Source: an uncultured Eubacteriales bacterium (GTDB lineage Bacteria; Bacillota; Clostridia; Oscillospirales; Acutalibacteraceae). Taken from it: 64,000 nt of DNA. The notes under the pieces were generated by a model, which ran no database searches, had not been told where the DNA came from, and saw only the letters and a program-made list of their open reading frames with translations. Position numbers and translations under genes: made by a program. How positions within the stretch are numbered: the stretch's first letter is position 1; every line of letters starts with the position of its first letter. Shown piece by piece: positions 19,110 to 27,880 of this stretch. The stretch lies in assembly GCA_934546985.1 (NCBI GenBank), contig CAKTEE010000013.1, positions 1 through 64,000 on the forward strand, read 5' to 3'.

Positions 19110-19556
19110 ATGGAAACACAAACTATGGATAAAACGGTAGAATTTTTAAACTGCGTGTATAAGAATACCAAAATGGGTACGGAATCCCTTTCCCTGCTCA
19201 TGGATAAAGTTGACGATGTGGCTATGCGCGCTGAACTGCAAAAGCAATTAGAAGAATATACCTCTTTCGCCTCTAAGGTCACTGACGCACTTTCTGAAAA
19301 AGGCGCTCTCCCGGAGGACAGCAGTATGATGCAGAACGTGGGGCTGTGGACAGGCGTAACTGTTAACACGATGATTGACAAAACCTCCAGCCATATCGCA
19401 GAAATGATTATTGAAGGCAGCAATATGGGGATTATCCAGCTTACAAAAGAACTGAACCGCGGAGAAAATATAGACCCTTCCGCCAGGAAATTGGCAGAAG
19501 AGTTACTGCACATGGAAGAAAACCGCGTACAACGCATGAAAAACTGGTTGAAATAA
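19110..19556 (+). CDS. Small ferritin-like four-helix protein, unknown role
   Basis: A 148-residue all-helical protein. Start set at 19110 (METQTMDK) because AGGAGG lies 8 bases upstream; the earlier TTG at 19092 would place that site inside the gene. Four amphipathic helices with spaced Glu residues (EEYTSFASKV, SSHIAEMIIEG, ELLHMEENRVQRM) recall ferritin-like and DUF2383-type bundles, but the iron-ligand set is incomplete to my eye. Ends at a bidirectional terminator shared with pncB. Likely cytosolic; function unknown. Confidence 0.75.
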   Translation: METQTMDKTVEFLNCVYKNTKMGTESLSLLMDKVDDVAMRAELQKQLEEYTSFASKVTDALSEKGALPEDSSMMQNVGLWTGVTVNTMIDKTSSHIAEMIIEGSNMGIIQLTKELNRGENIDPSARKLAEELLHMEENRVQRMKNWLK

Positions 19557-19570
19557 ATGTCTTTCGATAA

Positions 19571-19620
19571 TAAAAAGACCGCCGGAATCTTCTCATCGGG
19601 GATTCCTGCGGCCTTTTTTA
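19571..19620. terminator. Bidirectional terminator
   Basis: Long imperfect stem (AAAGACCGCCGGAATC with GATTCCTGCGGCCTTT) with A- and T-runs at the ends, between the convergent ferritin-like gene and pncB. Confidence 0.85.
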
Positions 19621-19627
19621 AGCTAAT

Positions 19628-21082
19628 TCAGCGGGGTGTATATTGGGAAAGAAGCTGTTGTTTTTGCTGGTACAATGGTTCAGACAAATCTACATAATAT
19701 TTATGGGGATTTTCAAAACGTATGACCTCTTCCCAAAGCGTACCTACCTGCTCTTTGCAGTATTTCCTGACTTGTGACAGTGCCGGCGGCTGATAAACTT
19801 GCCTACCTTCTTTAAAAATCTGCTGCATCAGAGGACGCGCCACAAAATTTTCTACGGTTTTACGTTTCCATGTATGTTCCGGGTCAAACAGTACATAAGG
19901 CTTTGTTTCATCAATCATCTCGTCATGCAGGGTAATTAAATCAGCAATCGCCTTGCCGCTATTTCGGTCAAAAAGCCGCCAAACCTTTTTAAATCCCGGA
20001 TTTGTTATCTTAGTCACATTTTCACTGATTTTTATCCTTGGTTCCACCGCACCGTCTTTTTCCACTGCGGATAACTTATAGACGCCGCCAAACACTGGTG
20101 ATGATGCAGCAGTAATTAAACGCTCGCCTACGCCGAACAAATCGACTTTTGCCCCTTGCAGCAGCATATCACGAATTAGATATTCATCCAACGCATTGGA
20201 CGCTATAATTTGGCAATCGGAAAACCCCGCTTCATCCAGCATTTTACGTGCTTTTTTTGAGAGATAGGTAATATCGCCGCTGTCAATACGGATTGCTTTT
20301 GGACGGTAACCTCGCGGGAGCACCTCAAGGTTAAATGCACGGATTGCATTTGGAACACCAGAAGTAAGGGTTTGATACGTATCAACCAGTAAAGTACAAT
20401 CCTGCGGATATTCACGCGCGTAAGCGCAAAACGCATCCAACTCTGAATCAAAAGTCTGAATCCAGCTATGCGCCATTGTTCCGATTGCCGGAATACCAAA
20501 ATCCCGTTCACAAATGGTGTTGGCAGTGCCAATACAGCCGCCGATATACGCTGCACGCGCACCGTAAATTGCACCGTCATAGCCCTGCGCTCTGCGGGAA
20601 CCAAATTCCATTACACCCTTACCTTTTGCAGCACGGACAATACGGTTTGCTTTCGTTGCAATCAGACTTTGATGATTGATGGCAAGCAAAATCATTGTTT
20701 CAATAAACTGTGCTTGAATAATAGGTCCGCGGACAGTTACAATCGGTTCATTCGGAAAAATCGGCGTACCTTCCGGCACCGCCCATACATCACAAGAGAA
20801 TTTAAAATCCTTCAAATAATTTAAAAACGGTTCCTCAAACCCCCGCCGCCGGAGGTATTCCAAATCCTCCGGAGTAAAAGCAAGACCATTTAAATACTCA
20901 ATCAGCTGTTCCACTCCTGCCATAATGGCAAATCCACCGCCATCCGGCACACTGCGGAAAAACATATCAAAATAAGCAATTTTATCCATCGCACCCGCAG
21001 CCAAATAGCCGTTTGCCATGGTAATTTCATAAAAATCGGTTAGCATTGTCAAATTGTGATGCCTGATTTCCCGTTTATCCAT
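19628..21082 (-). CDS. pncB: Nicotinate phosphoribosyltransferase
   Basis: NAD salvage enzyme that joins nicotinate and PRPP with ATP to make nicotinate mononucleotide. 484 residues, matching the longer Firmicutes type. Family motifs include LTDFYEITMANGYL near the N-terminus, MEFGSRRAQGYDGAIYGARA near residue 160, GTMAHSWIQTFDSELDAF near residue 205 and the PRPP-site stretch AIRIDSGDITYLSKKARKML near residue 265. AGGGGTG lies ahead of the ATG. Monocistronic, on the opposite strand to its neighbour. Confidence 0.95.
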   Translation of the reverse strand: MDKREIRHHNLTMLTDFYEITMANGYLAAGAMDKIAYFDMFFRSVPDGGGFAIMAGVEQLIEYLNGLAFTPEDLEYLRRRGFEEPFLNYLKDFKFSCDVWAVPEGTPIFPNEPIVTVRGPIIQAQFIETMILLAINHQSLIATKANRIVRAAKGKGVMEFGSRRAQGYDGAIYGARAAYIGGCIGTANTICERDFGIPAIGTMAHSWIQTFDSELDAFCAYAREYPQDCTLLVDTYQTLTSGVPNAIRAFNLEVLPRGYRPKAIRIDSGDITYLSKKARKMLDEAGFSDCQIIASNALDEYLIRDMLLQGAKVDLFGVGERLITAASSPVFGGVYKLSAVEKDGAVEPRIKISENVTKITNPGFKKVWRLFDRNSGKAIADLITLHDEMIDETKPYVLFDPEHTWKRKTVENFVARPLMQQIFKEGRQVYQPPALSQVRKYCKEQVGTLWEEVIRFENPHKYYVDLSEPLYQQKQQLLSQYTPR

Positions 21083-21339
21083 ACTAACACCCCTGTTTCA
21101 TTCACTTTCTTTAGCCACCGGCCGCATCAAAAAATTGAATCTGCATATGCCTATTTTCCCTGCGCCATCACATGATACAAAAATAGACGGCTGAATAAAA
21201 GTAACATCTTTCAAAACATCGTATAATAAATACTTTCATATTCCAAATATAATTATTTCTATCTTTAAAATAAAAAATCAATTGTGTAAATCATATTATA
21301 ACATACCCTTTCTGCAAATGCAAAGGAGGATAATCAAGC

Positions 21340-21435
21340 GTGAAAGTCATAACAATTCTGTCGTTTATACCATATTTTTGTGCATTTGCGCAGAAACTCT
21401 TGATTTATTTAATAGAATGTATTACACTTGCATAG
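21340..21435 (+). CDS. Candidate 31-residue hydrophobic small protein
   Basis: GTG start preceded by a perfect AAGGAGG with 9 bases of spacing, encoding MKVITILSFIPYFCAF and AQKLLIYLIECITLA, then TAG. The peptide could span the membrane once. The strong ribosome binding site in an otherwise empty gap is the main argument; no homologue is known to me. It lies about 140 bp before the small HTH gene. Confidence 0.4.
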   Translation: MKVITILSFIPYFCAFAQKLLIYLIECITLA

Positions 21436-21572
21436 TTATTGCCTGACTTTTACGCACAAGGCACCCAGCCTGTCTCCCAGTCTTAGCCCATGGTTTTGAC
21501 TGAACAGCACTGGATTGGCCGGGAAAACAACCAAACGATAGAGGGCGGAAAAGAAAAGGGGGACTTCATCAG

Positions 21573-21821
21573 ATGAGAATCAGAAAACAACCACTGGGAG
21601 AACGGAACATTGTAGGAGCAAGAGTAGAGCAAGCCAGAAAAACTTCCAATTTAAAACAAAAGGATTTACTGGAACAGCTCCAAAGCCGCGGCGTGGATTT
21701 AAATGCCTCCGGCCTCTCTAAACTCGAAGGCCAGCTTCGGTTCGTGACGGATACGGAACTTGTTGCACTATCGGACATCCTGGGCGTTTCTATCGATTGG
21801 CTCGTTGGAAAGCAAGCCTGA
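21573..21821 (+). CDS. Small XRE-family HTH regulator
   Basis: An 82-residue DNA-binding protein with a lambda-repressor-type helix-turn-helix (GARVEQARKTSNLKQKDLLE, then NASGLSKLEGQLRFVTDTEL). It is little more than the HTH domain, ending with ALSDILGVSIDWLVGK, which is typical of single-domain clostridial XRE proteins. AAGGGGGA precedes the ATG. It may regulate itself or the neighbouring small ORF; no operator was identified. Confidence 0.85.
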   Translation: MRIRKQPLGERNIVGARVEQARKTSNLKQKDLLEQLQSRGVDLNASGLSKLEGQLRFVTDTELVALSDILGVSIDWLVGKQA

Positions 21822-21871
21822 AAACCTCTATCATCTATTTATGTGCAATGGGCCGAATGCACATATCATTC

Positions 21872-21922
21872 AAAAACAGCCTTATCCTTTCGCAAAAACT
21901 GCGGGGATAAGGCTGTTTTTAT
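21872..21922. terminator. Bidirectional terminator
   Basis: Stem AAAAACAGCCTTATCC/GGATAAGGCTGTTTTT. Serves the HTH gene on the plus strand and overlaps the stop of the phosphatase gene on the minus strand. Confidence 0.9.
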
Positions 21923-22677
21923 AATAACTTTTTCTTTATGGGACGAGATTCAAACACGCTCATATCCTGACCGGAAAGCAAGCGTTCCGGTGCCTGGTCC
22001 AGCATCCAGCCAACCTGTTCCGGCGATACTGTACGCACAAATCCCGGGAACATATCCAACAGTGCATTATTACGCATACGTGTGGAATGTGCATCTGACG
22101 CAAGAAAAAACGCGGCATTATTCACGCACAATTCCTTTGCAAGCTTAAATTCCCTGCGGCCGAAAGCGCCCAGCAAACTACCTGCATTTACCTGCAATAA
22201 AACACCGTTTTGCCGCAGCATATTGGCGATATTATAATCATCCTGTATGTATTTATACCTTTCGGGATGTGCAACGATTACCTGCACCCCGCTCTTGCGT
22301 ATCTCATCTATATACCGCATCATACGTGCACCGGTTAAACCGGTAAAATCAAACTCTACTAAAACATAATTGGTTTTTCCGATGCGCAGTCGCTCAATAT
22401 GTTCCAGATAAAAAATCTCGTCGGAAACATACACTTCCGCTCCGGGAACCAGTTCCAGACGTATTCCCAACACTTCAAGTTCTGCACGCAGACTGCGCAG
22501 CGCCTGATCCCTTTTGGTTATAAATTCATCTATTTTCATACCCGCTAAGAAATGAGAAGTACAAACTACTTTAGTAATATTATTTTCCACCGCCATGCGG
22601 CACATGGCAATGGATTCTTTCATATTGCGCGCGCCGTCATCAATACCCGGCAAAATATGACAATGAAGGTCAACCAT
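21919..22677 (-). CDS. PHP-family tyrosine phosphatase, CpsB/YwqE type
   Basis: Manganese-dependent protein-tyrosine phosphatase of the polymerase-and-histidinol-phosphatase fold, 252 residues. The metal motif DLHCHILPGIDDGARN is at residues 3-18; further ligands lie in CTSHFL, PGAEVY, VIVAHPERY and LASDAHST, all present in order. Family members dephosphorylate BY-kinases that control capsule or exopolysaccharide assembly. No kinase or polysaccharide cluster is nearby, so its partner is elsewhere. AGGAAGGGG precedes the ATG. Confidence 0.92.
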   Translation of the reverse strand: MVDLHCHILPGIDDGARNMKESIAMCRMAVENNITKVVCTSHFLAGMKIDEFITKRDQALRSLRAELEVLGIRLELVPGAEVYVSDEIFYLEHIERLRIGKTNYVLVEFDFTGLTGARMMRYIDEIRKSGVQVIVAHPERYKYIQDDYNIANMLRQNGVLLQVNAGSLLGAFGRREFKLAKELCVNNAAFFLASDAHSTRMRNNALLDMFPGFVRTVSPEQVGWMLDQAPERLLSGQDMSVFESRPIKKKLL

Positions 22678-22756
22678 CGAAAATTCCCCTTCCTGATTTT
22701 ATTACTGATTCAATAAAATGTTTTACTTTACACAAAAACTCTGTTACGACAATGAT

Positions 22757-23177
22757 TCATCTATTCACTCTTTTAATAAAAAGAAAATAAATCAGCAGTC
22801 CGTCAATGATAAAATCATAAAATCTTGGTCCATCAAATATAATAACGCTGATAAGCGCCATAAACATAAGAATTCCAACTGAAATAATTTTAGATACAAA
22901 CGTTTTCTCTTTTGCATACCATGTTATCCATGCAAAGGCAGAGCAAAACACACCAGCCATATACAAAATATACTGTCTGTAACCCATGCAGTCACATAAT
23001 AAGCCGATAACATGCCGGCACAAAACATAAACACATGAACCGCGGCACATGTTTTTACTGTAAATAGAAATTAATGTTCCCTGAAACCTCTGTCTACATA
23101 TCCAGCAGCTTTGAAAGTATACCAAAGTCCAAACCCGCCGCCAGAAAAATCACCGTATGCTTAATATTACTCTTCAT
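22757..23177 (-). pseudogene. Decayed small membrane protein (DUF6518-like)
   Basis: The longest open piece (22757-23125) lacks a good start, but reading other frames recovers one protein: MKSNIKHTVIFLAAGLDFG and ILSKLLDM from ATG 23177, then a stop, GTLISIYSKNMCRGSC in a second frame, GMLSAYYVTAW in a third, and KEKTFVSKIISVGILM to DFIIDGLLIYFLF at the end. At least three frame changes or stops separate the pieces. The reconstructed hydrophobic protein of about 140 residues resembles small four-helix membrane proteins annotated DUF6518 in clostridia. Confidence 0.6.
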
Positions 23178-23257
23178 AACCTGCACCTACGGAATTTATT
23201 TTTATTATAGCTTACCCTTTCATGAAAAACAATGAAAATTGCTGGCACATTATATTG

Positions 23258-24976
23258 TTAACAATTTGTGATATTCTGTTCTTCAACTACTTTACAAGCA
23301 CTCACACGGTATACTTTATCGCAAAGCCCTGCAACAGAAGGACGATGGGTTGTAAAAATGCAGGTTTTTCCTGTGCCTGCATCCTTTAAACGGGACAGTA
23401 CTTTCTTTTCCGTTTCTACATCCAAAGCAGACGTGGCTTCATCCAAAAGCAAAATGGGTGCCTCATGTAAAATCGCCCGCGCAATGGCAATACGCTGTGC
23501 TTGACCCTCAGAAATTCCCAATCCCTTTTCACCTAAACAAGTTTGTAAACCTTGAGGCAAAGATGCGACAAAATCCCAAATACTGGCATCCTCTAACGCC
23601 CTGCGCATTTCCTCCTGCGTTGCGTCAGGTTTACCCAACCGTAAATTTTCTTCTATTGTTCCGGAAAAACAGGAATTGCCCTGTGGAACATAAGAAAAAT
23701 ATCTCCGTGTTCCTGCCGATATCGGTACACAACCAATATGAGAACAAACCTCAATACTTCCTGTCTGCACATTGGTAAGTCCTAAAATTAAGCGAAGAAG
23801 CGTAGTTTTCCCCTCACCGGAAGGACCAATCAAAGCTGTCATTTCTCCTGGGGCCGCATAAAAAGACACATTATCTAATACAAGCTCTTTTTCCTTATAA
23901 CCAAAAGATGCATTTTTGATTTTCACACCCACAGACTTTCCTGCCAAAATACTGCCGCTTTCCTTATCATTTTTTTCCTGTGGGATACGATATAATTCCA
24001 TAATCCTTCCAGCAGAAGCAGCGGAACCTATTACCGTTGGCACCAGTGCTACCAGCGAGGTAAACGGCGCTTGAATTTTACCAGCCAAATTCAAAAATAA
24101 AACCAATGTTCCCACCGTAATACTGTTTGTAAATAAACGGTAGGCGCACCAGCCCAAAATCAGCAAATAAACAATTTGCGACATAATATGTATGGCAATA
24201 TTGGAAAACGTTGCAAATCTGGTCTGTTTGTAACTAACATCATACATTTCATCTTGCAAATCTCCCATTTTCTGCTCAAATAAACTTTTCAGAGAAAATG
24301 TTTTTACAATTAATACATTTTGCACTGCTTCCTGTATGAAGCTTTGATTTTTTCCAAAAACCTCCTGATTCTCAATGCTATATGCACGCATTTTTCCCGT
24401 CAGGAAGCGTGAAGCAACCAACAACACCGGCCCCATTAAAAAAGAAAGCGCCGCTACTATGGGATCGTAGTGTACCATCAGCACAAACGCCGCCAGAAAA
24501 CGCATACCGCTGACCGCCAGTGTGGGAACAACTCCGGTAACACCATTGACTACATTATCAAGATCCCGCGTCATACGGTTTACTAAATCACCACTGTGAC
24601 GCTTTGTTAAATCCAACCAGTCTGAACCCATAATCTGAGAAAAAAGCTCTTTTTTCATTTGCCGTGAAACATCCAAACGAAATCGCGCAGTATAAAGGTT
24701 TTGGATAGCAGTTGCTGCCAAACTGACACCGGTAAATAACACCATGGCAACAATTACCTGAGCCAAATTTTCCCATATGCCTGAAAAAACGCCGGTCGTT
24801 ACTCCATCAATTAATTCTTTGGATAAATATGTCCCTGCTAAACTCATCAGAACGGATGCAACTCCAATGAAAACCAGCAAAAAAATACGTCCTCGGTAAT
24901 TTTTAATATACTTTGCCATCCACCGCAATTCTGATTTCATTTCTTTAAAATTAAATTTTTTTATCTTTTCTTTCAT
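23258..24976 (-). CDS. ABC exporter, fused permease and ATPase
   Basis: A 572-residue half-transporter of the MsbA/LmrA type. Start set at 24976 (MKEKIKKF), with GGGAGA 11 bases upstream; the TTG ten codons earlier overlaps that site. An N-terminal six-helix membrane domain (about 25-310) with the coupling motif SGDLVNRMTRDLDNV is followed by the ATPase: Walker A GPSGEGKTT, signature ISEGQAQRIAIARA (Glu in place of the second Ser/Gly of LSGGQ), Walker B ILLLDEATSALD and H-loop FTTHRPS. It probably works as a homodimer since no partner gene is adjacent. Substrate unknown. Confidence 0.93.
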   Translation of the reverse strand: MKEKIKKFNFKEMKSELRWMAKYIKNYRGRIFLLVFIGVASVLMSLAGTYLSKELIDGVTTGVFSGIWENLAQVIVAMVLFTGVSLAATAIQNLYTARFRLDVSRQMKKELFSQIMGSDWLDLTKRHSGDLVNRMTRDLDNVVNGVTGVVPTLAVSGMRFLAAFVLMVHYDPIVAALSFLMGPVLLVASRFLTGKMRAYSIENQEVFGKNQSFIQEAVQNVLIVKTFSLKSLFEQKMGDLQDEMYDVSYKQTRFATFSNIAIHIMSQIVYLLILGWCAYRLFTNSITVGTLVLFLNLAGKIQAPFTSLVALVPTVIGSAASAGRIMELYRIPQEKNDKESGSILAGKSVGVKIKNASFGYKEKELVLDNVSFYAAPGEMTALIGPSGEGKTTLLRLILGLTNVQTGSIEVCSHIGCVPISAGTRRYFSYVPQGNSCFSGTIEENLRLGKPDATQEEMRRALEDASIWDFVASLPQGLQTCLGEKGLGISEGQAQRIAIARAILHEAPILLLDEATSALDVETEKKVLSRLKDAGTGKTCIFTTHRPSVAGLCDKVYRVSACKVVEEQNITNC

Positions 24977-25075
24977 ATCAACGGAATTTCTCCCTATTTT
25001 CAACAATTCACTCTTATGTTATTGTTTTATTTTAACATACCATAAAAAGCAGAACAAGGTAAAAACGTCGAAACA

Positions 25076-25112
25076 CAAAAAAAGAAGCGTGTCCGTAGCA
25101 GCCGCTTCTTTC
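25076..25112 (-). terminator. Terminator of the first ECF sigma operon
   Basis: Stem AAAGAAGCG/CGCTTCTTT with seven T following on the minus strand, 15 bp after the last gene. Confidence 0.85.
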
Positions 25113-25127
25113 ATAAATAAATTTGAA

Positions 25128-25997
25128 TTAAAAAGTCCTCATGGATTCTAAAATTCTAATATTGGTATTGAAATCATAGTTACTGGTTACCATATAAACA
25201 TACTGTTTATCCGTAAACGCAGTTATGTATCCTTGTCCATTGATATCTGCACCAATATAATAATCTCTGCCGTTAATCTGCCGTATTGTATAATGGGTAC
25301 CTATATCCCAAATGATACGCGTTATTCCACCGTTTGCATCTATGGCATGATATTTCGGCTTGCAAATTTCAATCCAAATAAACGGTGCAGGTTTCGAACC
25401 AGCATCAACCCATTCTAAATCCAAAAAGTTGATATCTACAGAATTATAAGAAGAACTAAACGATTCACACACTCGCGTACAAGCCAGATTCTCTGGCAGC
25501 CAAGATGGAAATATCATCTGCAAGCCTGTATTATCACAGGCAATTTTTACCGCCTTAACAGGCTGCCGCCATACTACACTCTGAGCATCTCCGTATAATT
25601 CAGAAAACAATACAGGCTGGTCCACATTCGGATCCAAACGATAAAGGGTAACCTCTAATTTTGGAAATAATGACATATATAAAATCCCAACGGCAATAAT
25701 AACGCAAACCCATTTTCTCAGCTTGCTACGGCGATATACTCCGCGGGCTTGCCGGCTTATCCAATGAGCCTGCGCTTTTGTCTGAGACTCCTGCGCACCC
25801 ATATACCGACTGCAAAAATCCATCATTTGCTTATCCAGATATTCCCCTTGCGGGTCAATCTTTTGAAGCTTTTCTATGTAACGTCGTGCCAACTCCCTTT
25901 CAGTTTTATCTGAACTCAACAAAGATTCAAAAATTTTGTTTTTCAATTCCGCTGCCTGAAGGTGATATTCATTTTTTTCTATAATATTATTTTCCAC
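25128..25997 (-). CDS. Membrane-anchored DUF4367-like protein of an ECF sigma operon
   Basis: A 289-residue protein with a cytosolic helical N-terminus (1-90), one membrane segment (about 95-112, KWVCVIIAVGILYM) and an extracellular domain of about 175 residues containing MIFPSWLPENLACTRV and INGRDYYIGADINGQG, the look of DUF4367 domains attached to clostridial anti-sigma-type proteins. The GTG at 25997 has AAGGAGGG seven bases upstream. Third gene after the sigma factor; probably takes part in sensing or anti-sigma control. Its exact role is inferred from position. Confidence 0.75.
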   Translation of the reverse strand: MENNIIEKNEYHLQAAELKNKIFESLLSSDKTERELARRYIEKLQKIDPQGEYLDKQMMDFCSRYMGAQESQTKAQAHWISRQARGVYRRSKLRKWVCVIIAVGILYMSLFPKLEVTLYRLDPNVDQPVLFSELYGDAQSVVWRQPVKAVKIACDNTGLQMIFPSWLPENLACTRVCESFSSSYNSVDINFLDLEWVDAGSKPAPFIWIEICKPKYHAIDANGGITRIIWDIGTHYTIRQINGRDYYIGADINGQGYITAFTDKQYVYMVTSNYDFNTNIRILESMRTF

Positions 25998-26054
25998 CCA
26001 TGGCCCTCCTTACATAGGGGTCAGCAGGAAAGCCCTGACTGAAGCCGAACATAA

Positions 26055-26537
26055 TTACAAATCCAGATAAACACCTGCAATTTCCGCAGGATATACATGT
26101 ACATTGTCACAGAGATCCTTGATATCCTCATCATAGATATAAGCAGTAGACTTTTCGCTATTCAAAACCTGCCAGATATCCAATTCGACTGTATTATTGG
26201 CAAACACTGCCATACACATAATAACAAACAGGACTGCTGCAGCTATGAGTACCTGTACAGTCTTAGGGGAAAGCCTCCTTTGGGCCACCGACTGCTCTTT
26301 CTGCGAATCCTCACACAAACTGAGATTCAGGCACTCCTTTTCAAAACGCGCAAAGCTTTTTTGAACATCCAGCCGGGGTATGGTTTCCATATATCCCAAT
26401 GCTTCCAGTTCTTTATAGCAAGCGTCAACTTTATTAAAATCCGGTGTTTCTCTGAGAATCGTTTCTTCATATAATTGTATCTTTGCATTTTGAAATCTTA
26501 GTTTTTCCTGAGCCGTCAGGCTATTATAATCAAACAT
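26055..26537 (-). CDS. Small membrane protein, putative anti-sigma factor
   Basis: 160 residues: a charged, helical cytosolic N-terminus (1-90), one membrane segment (about 95-113, VQVLIAAAVLFVIMCMAVF) and a short outside tail of 45 residues. Topology and location directly after an ECF sigma gene fit an anti-sigma factor, though no zinc-binding motif (HxxxCxxC) is present. GAGGAA precedes the ATG. The duplicated element at 26615-26685 lies just upstream and may supply an extra promoter. No named family recognised. Confidence 0.7.
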   Translation of the reverse strand: MFDYNSLTAQEKLRFQNAKIQLYEETILRETPDFNKVDACYKELEALGYMETIPRLDVQKSFARFEKECLNLSLCEDSQKEQSVAQRRLSPKTVQVLIAAAVLFVIMCMAVFANNTVELDIWQVLNSEKSTAYIYDEDIKDLCDNVHVYPAEIAGVYLDL

Positions 26538-26614
26538 TGTAATTCCTCGCTTTATTCACACAAAACAATATGTCCATACGTTGAAAACTTATAGGAGAAA
26601 AATCTCCCCTCTAC

Positions 26615-26685
26615 TATATTATGATTTTAAAGGTCAAAAAAGTAACGCTTTTTTCAAAATTTTTTATTTTTTTGCGAAAAATATT
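26615..26685. repeat. Copy A of a dispersed ECF-associated element
   Basis: Contains TATATTATGATTTTAAAG, then AAAAAGTAACGCTTTTT and an A/T tract with TTTTGCG. A second copy lies at 30672-30747. Here it spans the 3' end of the sigma gene and the gap to the next gene. On the minus strand GTTACTTTTT followed by TCATAATATA could be an alternative-sigma promoter. Confidence 0.65.
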
Positions 26686-27199
26686 TTTCTCCCATCTTTT
26701 TTAGCCTTTTAATGCGCATTTTAACGGAACCTTCTGAACACCCCATCTCGTGTGCGACATCAGCAATTTTCATATCCATACGGAAGTACAAATCATATAA
26801 CTGCTGATATTGCGGCGCGAGGCTTTTATAAAACATCTCATCTTCCTCACACTTATGAAAAATATCTTCTGACAGAACAAGACCGGACTGGGTTTGCAAA
26901 TCATCAACCCGTTCCAACTTTTCCTTCAAATCTTCAGAAATGCCGACAGATTCAAATTTATCCTTTCTAAGATATTCCCGGCAGACATATGTGGCGGTTA
27001 CATTCAGCCAGGCAATAATATTTGCTTCCTTGGGAATGGTATAAAAACATTTGTTGTATCTTGCAAAAGTTTCCTGCATACAGTCCTCTGCCAAACAAGT
27101 ATCCTGCACTACCACAAAGCAGCGGGCAAAAATAGCTTGACTATATTTCATATAATTTTGCTGAATGATGTCATTTTTGTCTTTTAAAGATTGCGCCAC
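26654..27199 (-). CDS. ECF-type RNA polymerase sigma factor
   Basis: 181 residues with sigma region 2 at the N-terminus (DTCLAEDCMQETFARYNKCF near residues 33-52, the core-binding and -10 recognition helices) and region 4 at the C-terminus (YDLYFRMDMKIADVAHEMGC then SEGSVKMRIKRLKK, a helix-turn-helix for the -35 element). It starts at a GTG with a modest GGGTG upstream. It heads an operon with two membrane proteins that probably hold it inactive. A housekeeping promoter lies 90-118 bp upstream. Confidence 0.9.
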   Translation of the reverse strand: MAQSLKDKNDIIQQNYMKYSQAIFARCFVVVQDTCLAEDCMQETFARYNKCFYTIPKEANIIAWLNVTATYVCREYLRKDKFESVGISEDLKEKLERVDDLQTQSGLVLSEDIFHKCEEDEMFYKSLAPQYQQLYDLYFRMDMKIADVAHEMGCSEGSVKMRIKRLKKMGEKYFSQKNKKF

Positions 27200-27288
27200 T
27201 CAATCACCCGCTTCCTATCCATTCTGTCAGCACAAACAAAATGCAAAATTCGATAAAATTCGACAATAACCCTCATTAAAGTGACTCC

Positions 27289-27317
27289 ATTATATCACAC
27301 TGCATTTTTTCCTTCAA
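27289..27317 (-). promoter_or_regulatory. Promoter of the first ECF sigma operon
   Basis: On the minus strand TTGAAG, 17 bases, TATAAT with an extended TGA before the -10. A sigma-A type promoter. Confidence 0.75.
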
Positions 27318-27393
27318 GTATACCGAAAATTTTCGGGTAAATCTATAAATAATCATCTGCCATGCGGTTAAACTATATGCGGAGGTGATTGAA

Positions 27394-27591
27394 ATGGATA
27401 AAAACAAGAGAAACGCACAGAACGCTTCTGAAACAGAATATGCAGGCGCTAATTACGAATCCCGCACTGGTTCTTCCAACAACACTGCCTCTAATAAGGC
27501 AAACAACAAGTCCCATTCCGGTGCAACAAACAAAACCTCTTCTCAGGCAACTGATTATTCTCCAAACGCAAACAACTGCTCTAACCGATAA
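27394..27591 (+). CDS. Asn/Ser/Thr-rich small hydrophilic protein
   Basis: 65 residues starting MDKNKRNAQNASETEYAGAN, nearly all Asn, Ser, Thr, Ala, Gly and Lys, with no hydrophobic core, so probably unfolded alone. ATG 27394 has GGAGGTGATTG upstream, one of the best ribosome binding sites in the window. The composition and the NAQNASETEY opening recall gamma-type small acid-soluble spore proteins, but the repeat and cleavage signature of that family is not evident. It has its own terminator. Possibly a spore-stage protein; uncertain. Confidence 0.6.
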   Translation: MDKNKRNAQNASETEYAGANYESRTGSSNNTASNKANNKSHSGATNKTSSQATDYSPNANNCSNR

Positions 27592-27690
27592 ACACGGCTA
27601 AACTGCAATTGCTATGTCAGGGAACCATCGTACAGGAATAAAGGAAATACCCGCGTTTCCGTACGCAGGCTCCCAGCATATGCAGACAAA

Positions 27691-27732
27691 ACACCCTCTG
27701 CCCGGCATTGATTCGGACAGAGGGTTATTTTT
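27691..27732 (+). terminator. Terminator after the Asn/Ser-rich gene
   Basis: Stem ACCCTCTG/CAGAGGGT with ATTTTTT following. The 100 bp between the stop codon and this hairpin contains a second small hairpin (GGAAA/TTTCC near 27640-27662). Confidence 0.85.
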
Positions 27733-27838
27733 TCATACATAACGCCGCTTTTTTAAGGCGAATTAAGCCGTTTTCGCCTGATTTTTTTCAGTTTTAACGT
27801 AAAATAAATATTCTTGCCTTAATTACGATAAATAACGC

Positions 27839-27866
27839 TTGAAATCGCCTGTTTATGTGATATAAT
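27839..27866 (+). promoter_or_regulatory. corA promoter
   Basis: TTGAAA at 27839-27844, 16 bases, then TATAAT at 27861-27866 with an extended TGA. Gives a corA leader of roughly 135 nt. Confidence 0.8.
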
Positions 27867-27880
27867 GGGTGAGGACTTAA

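Noticed and set aside
27601..27690. Structured RNA between the Asn/Ser-rich gene and its terminator
   Set aside because: Only one short hairpin (GGAAA/TTTCC) holds up; no closing stem or known consensus.
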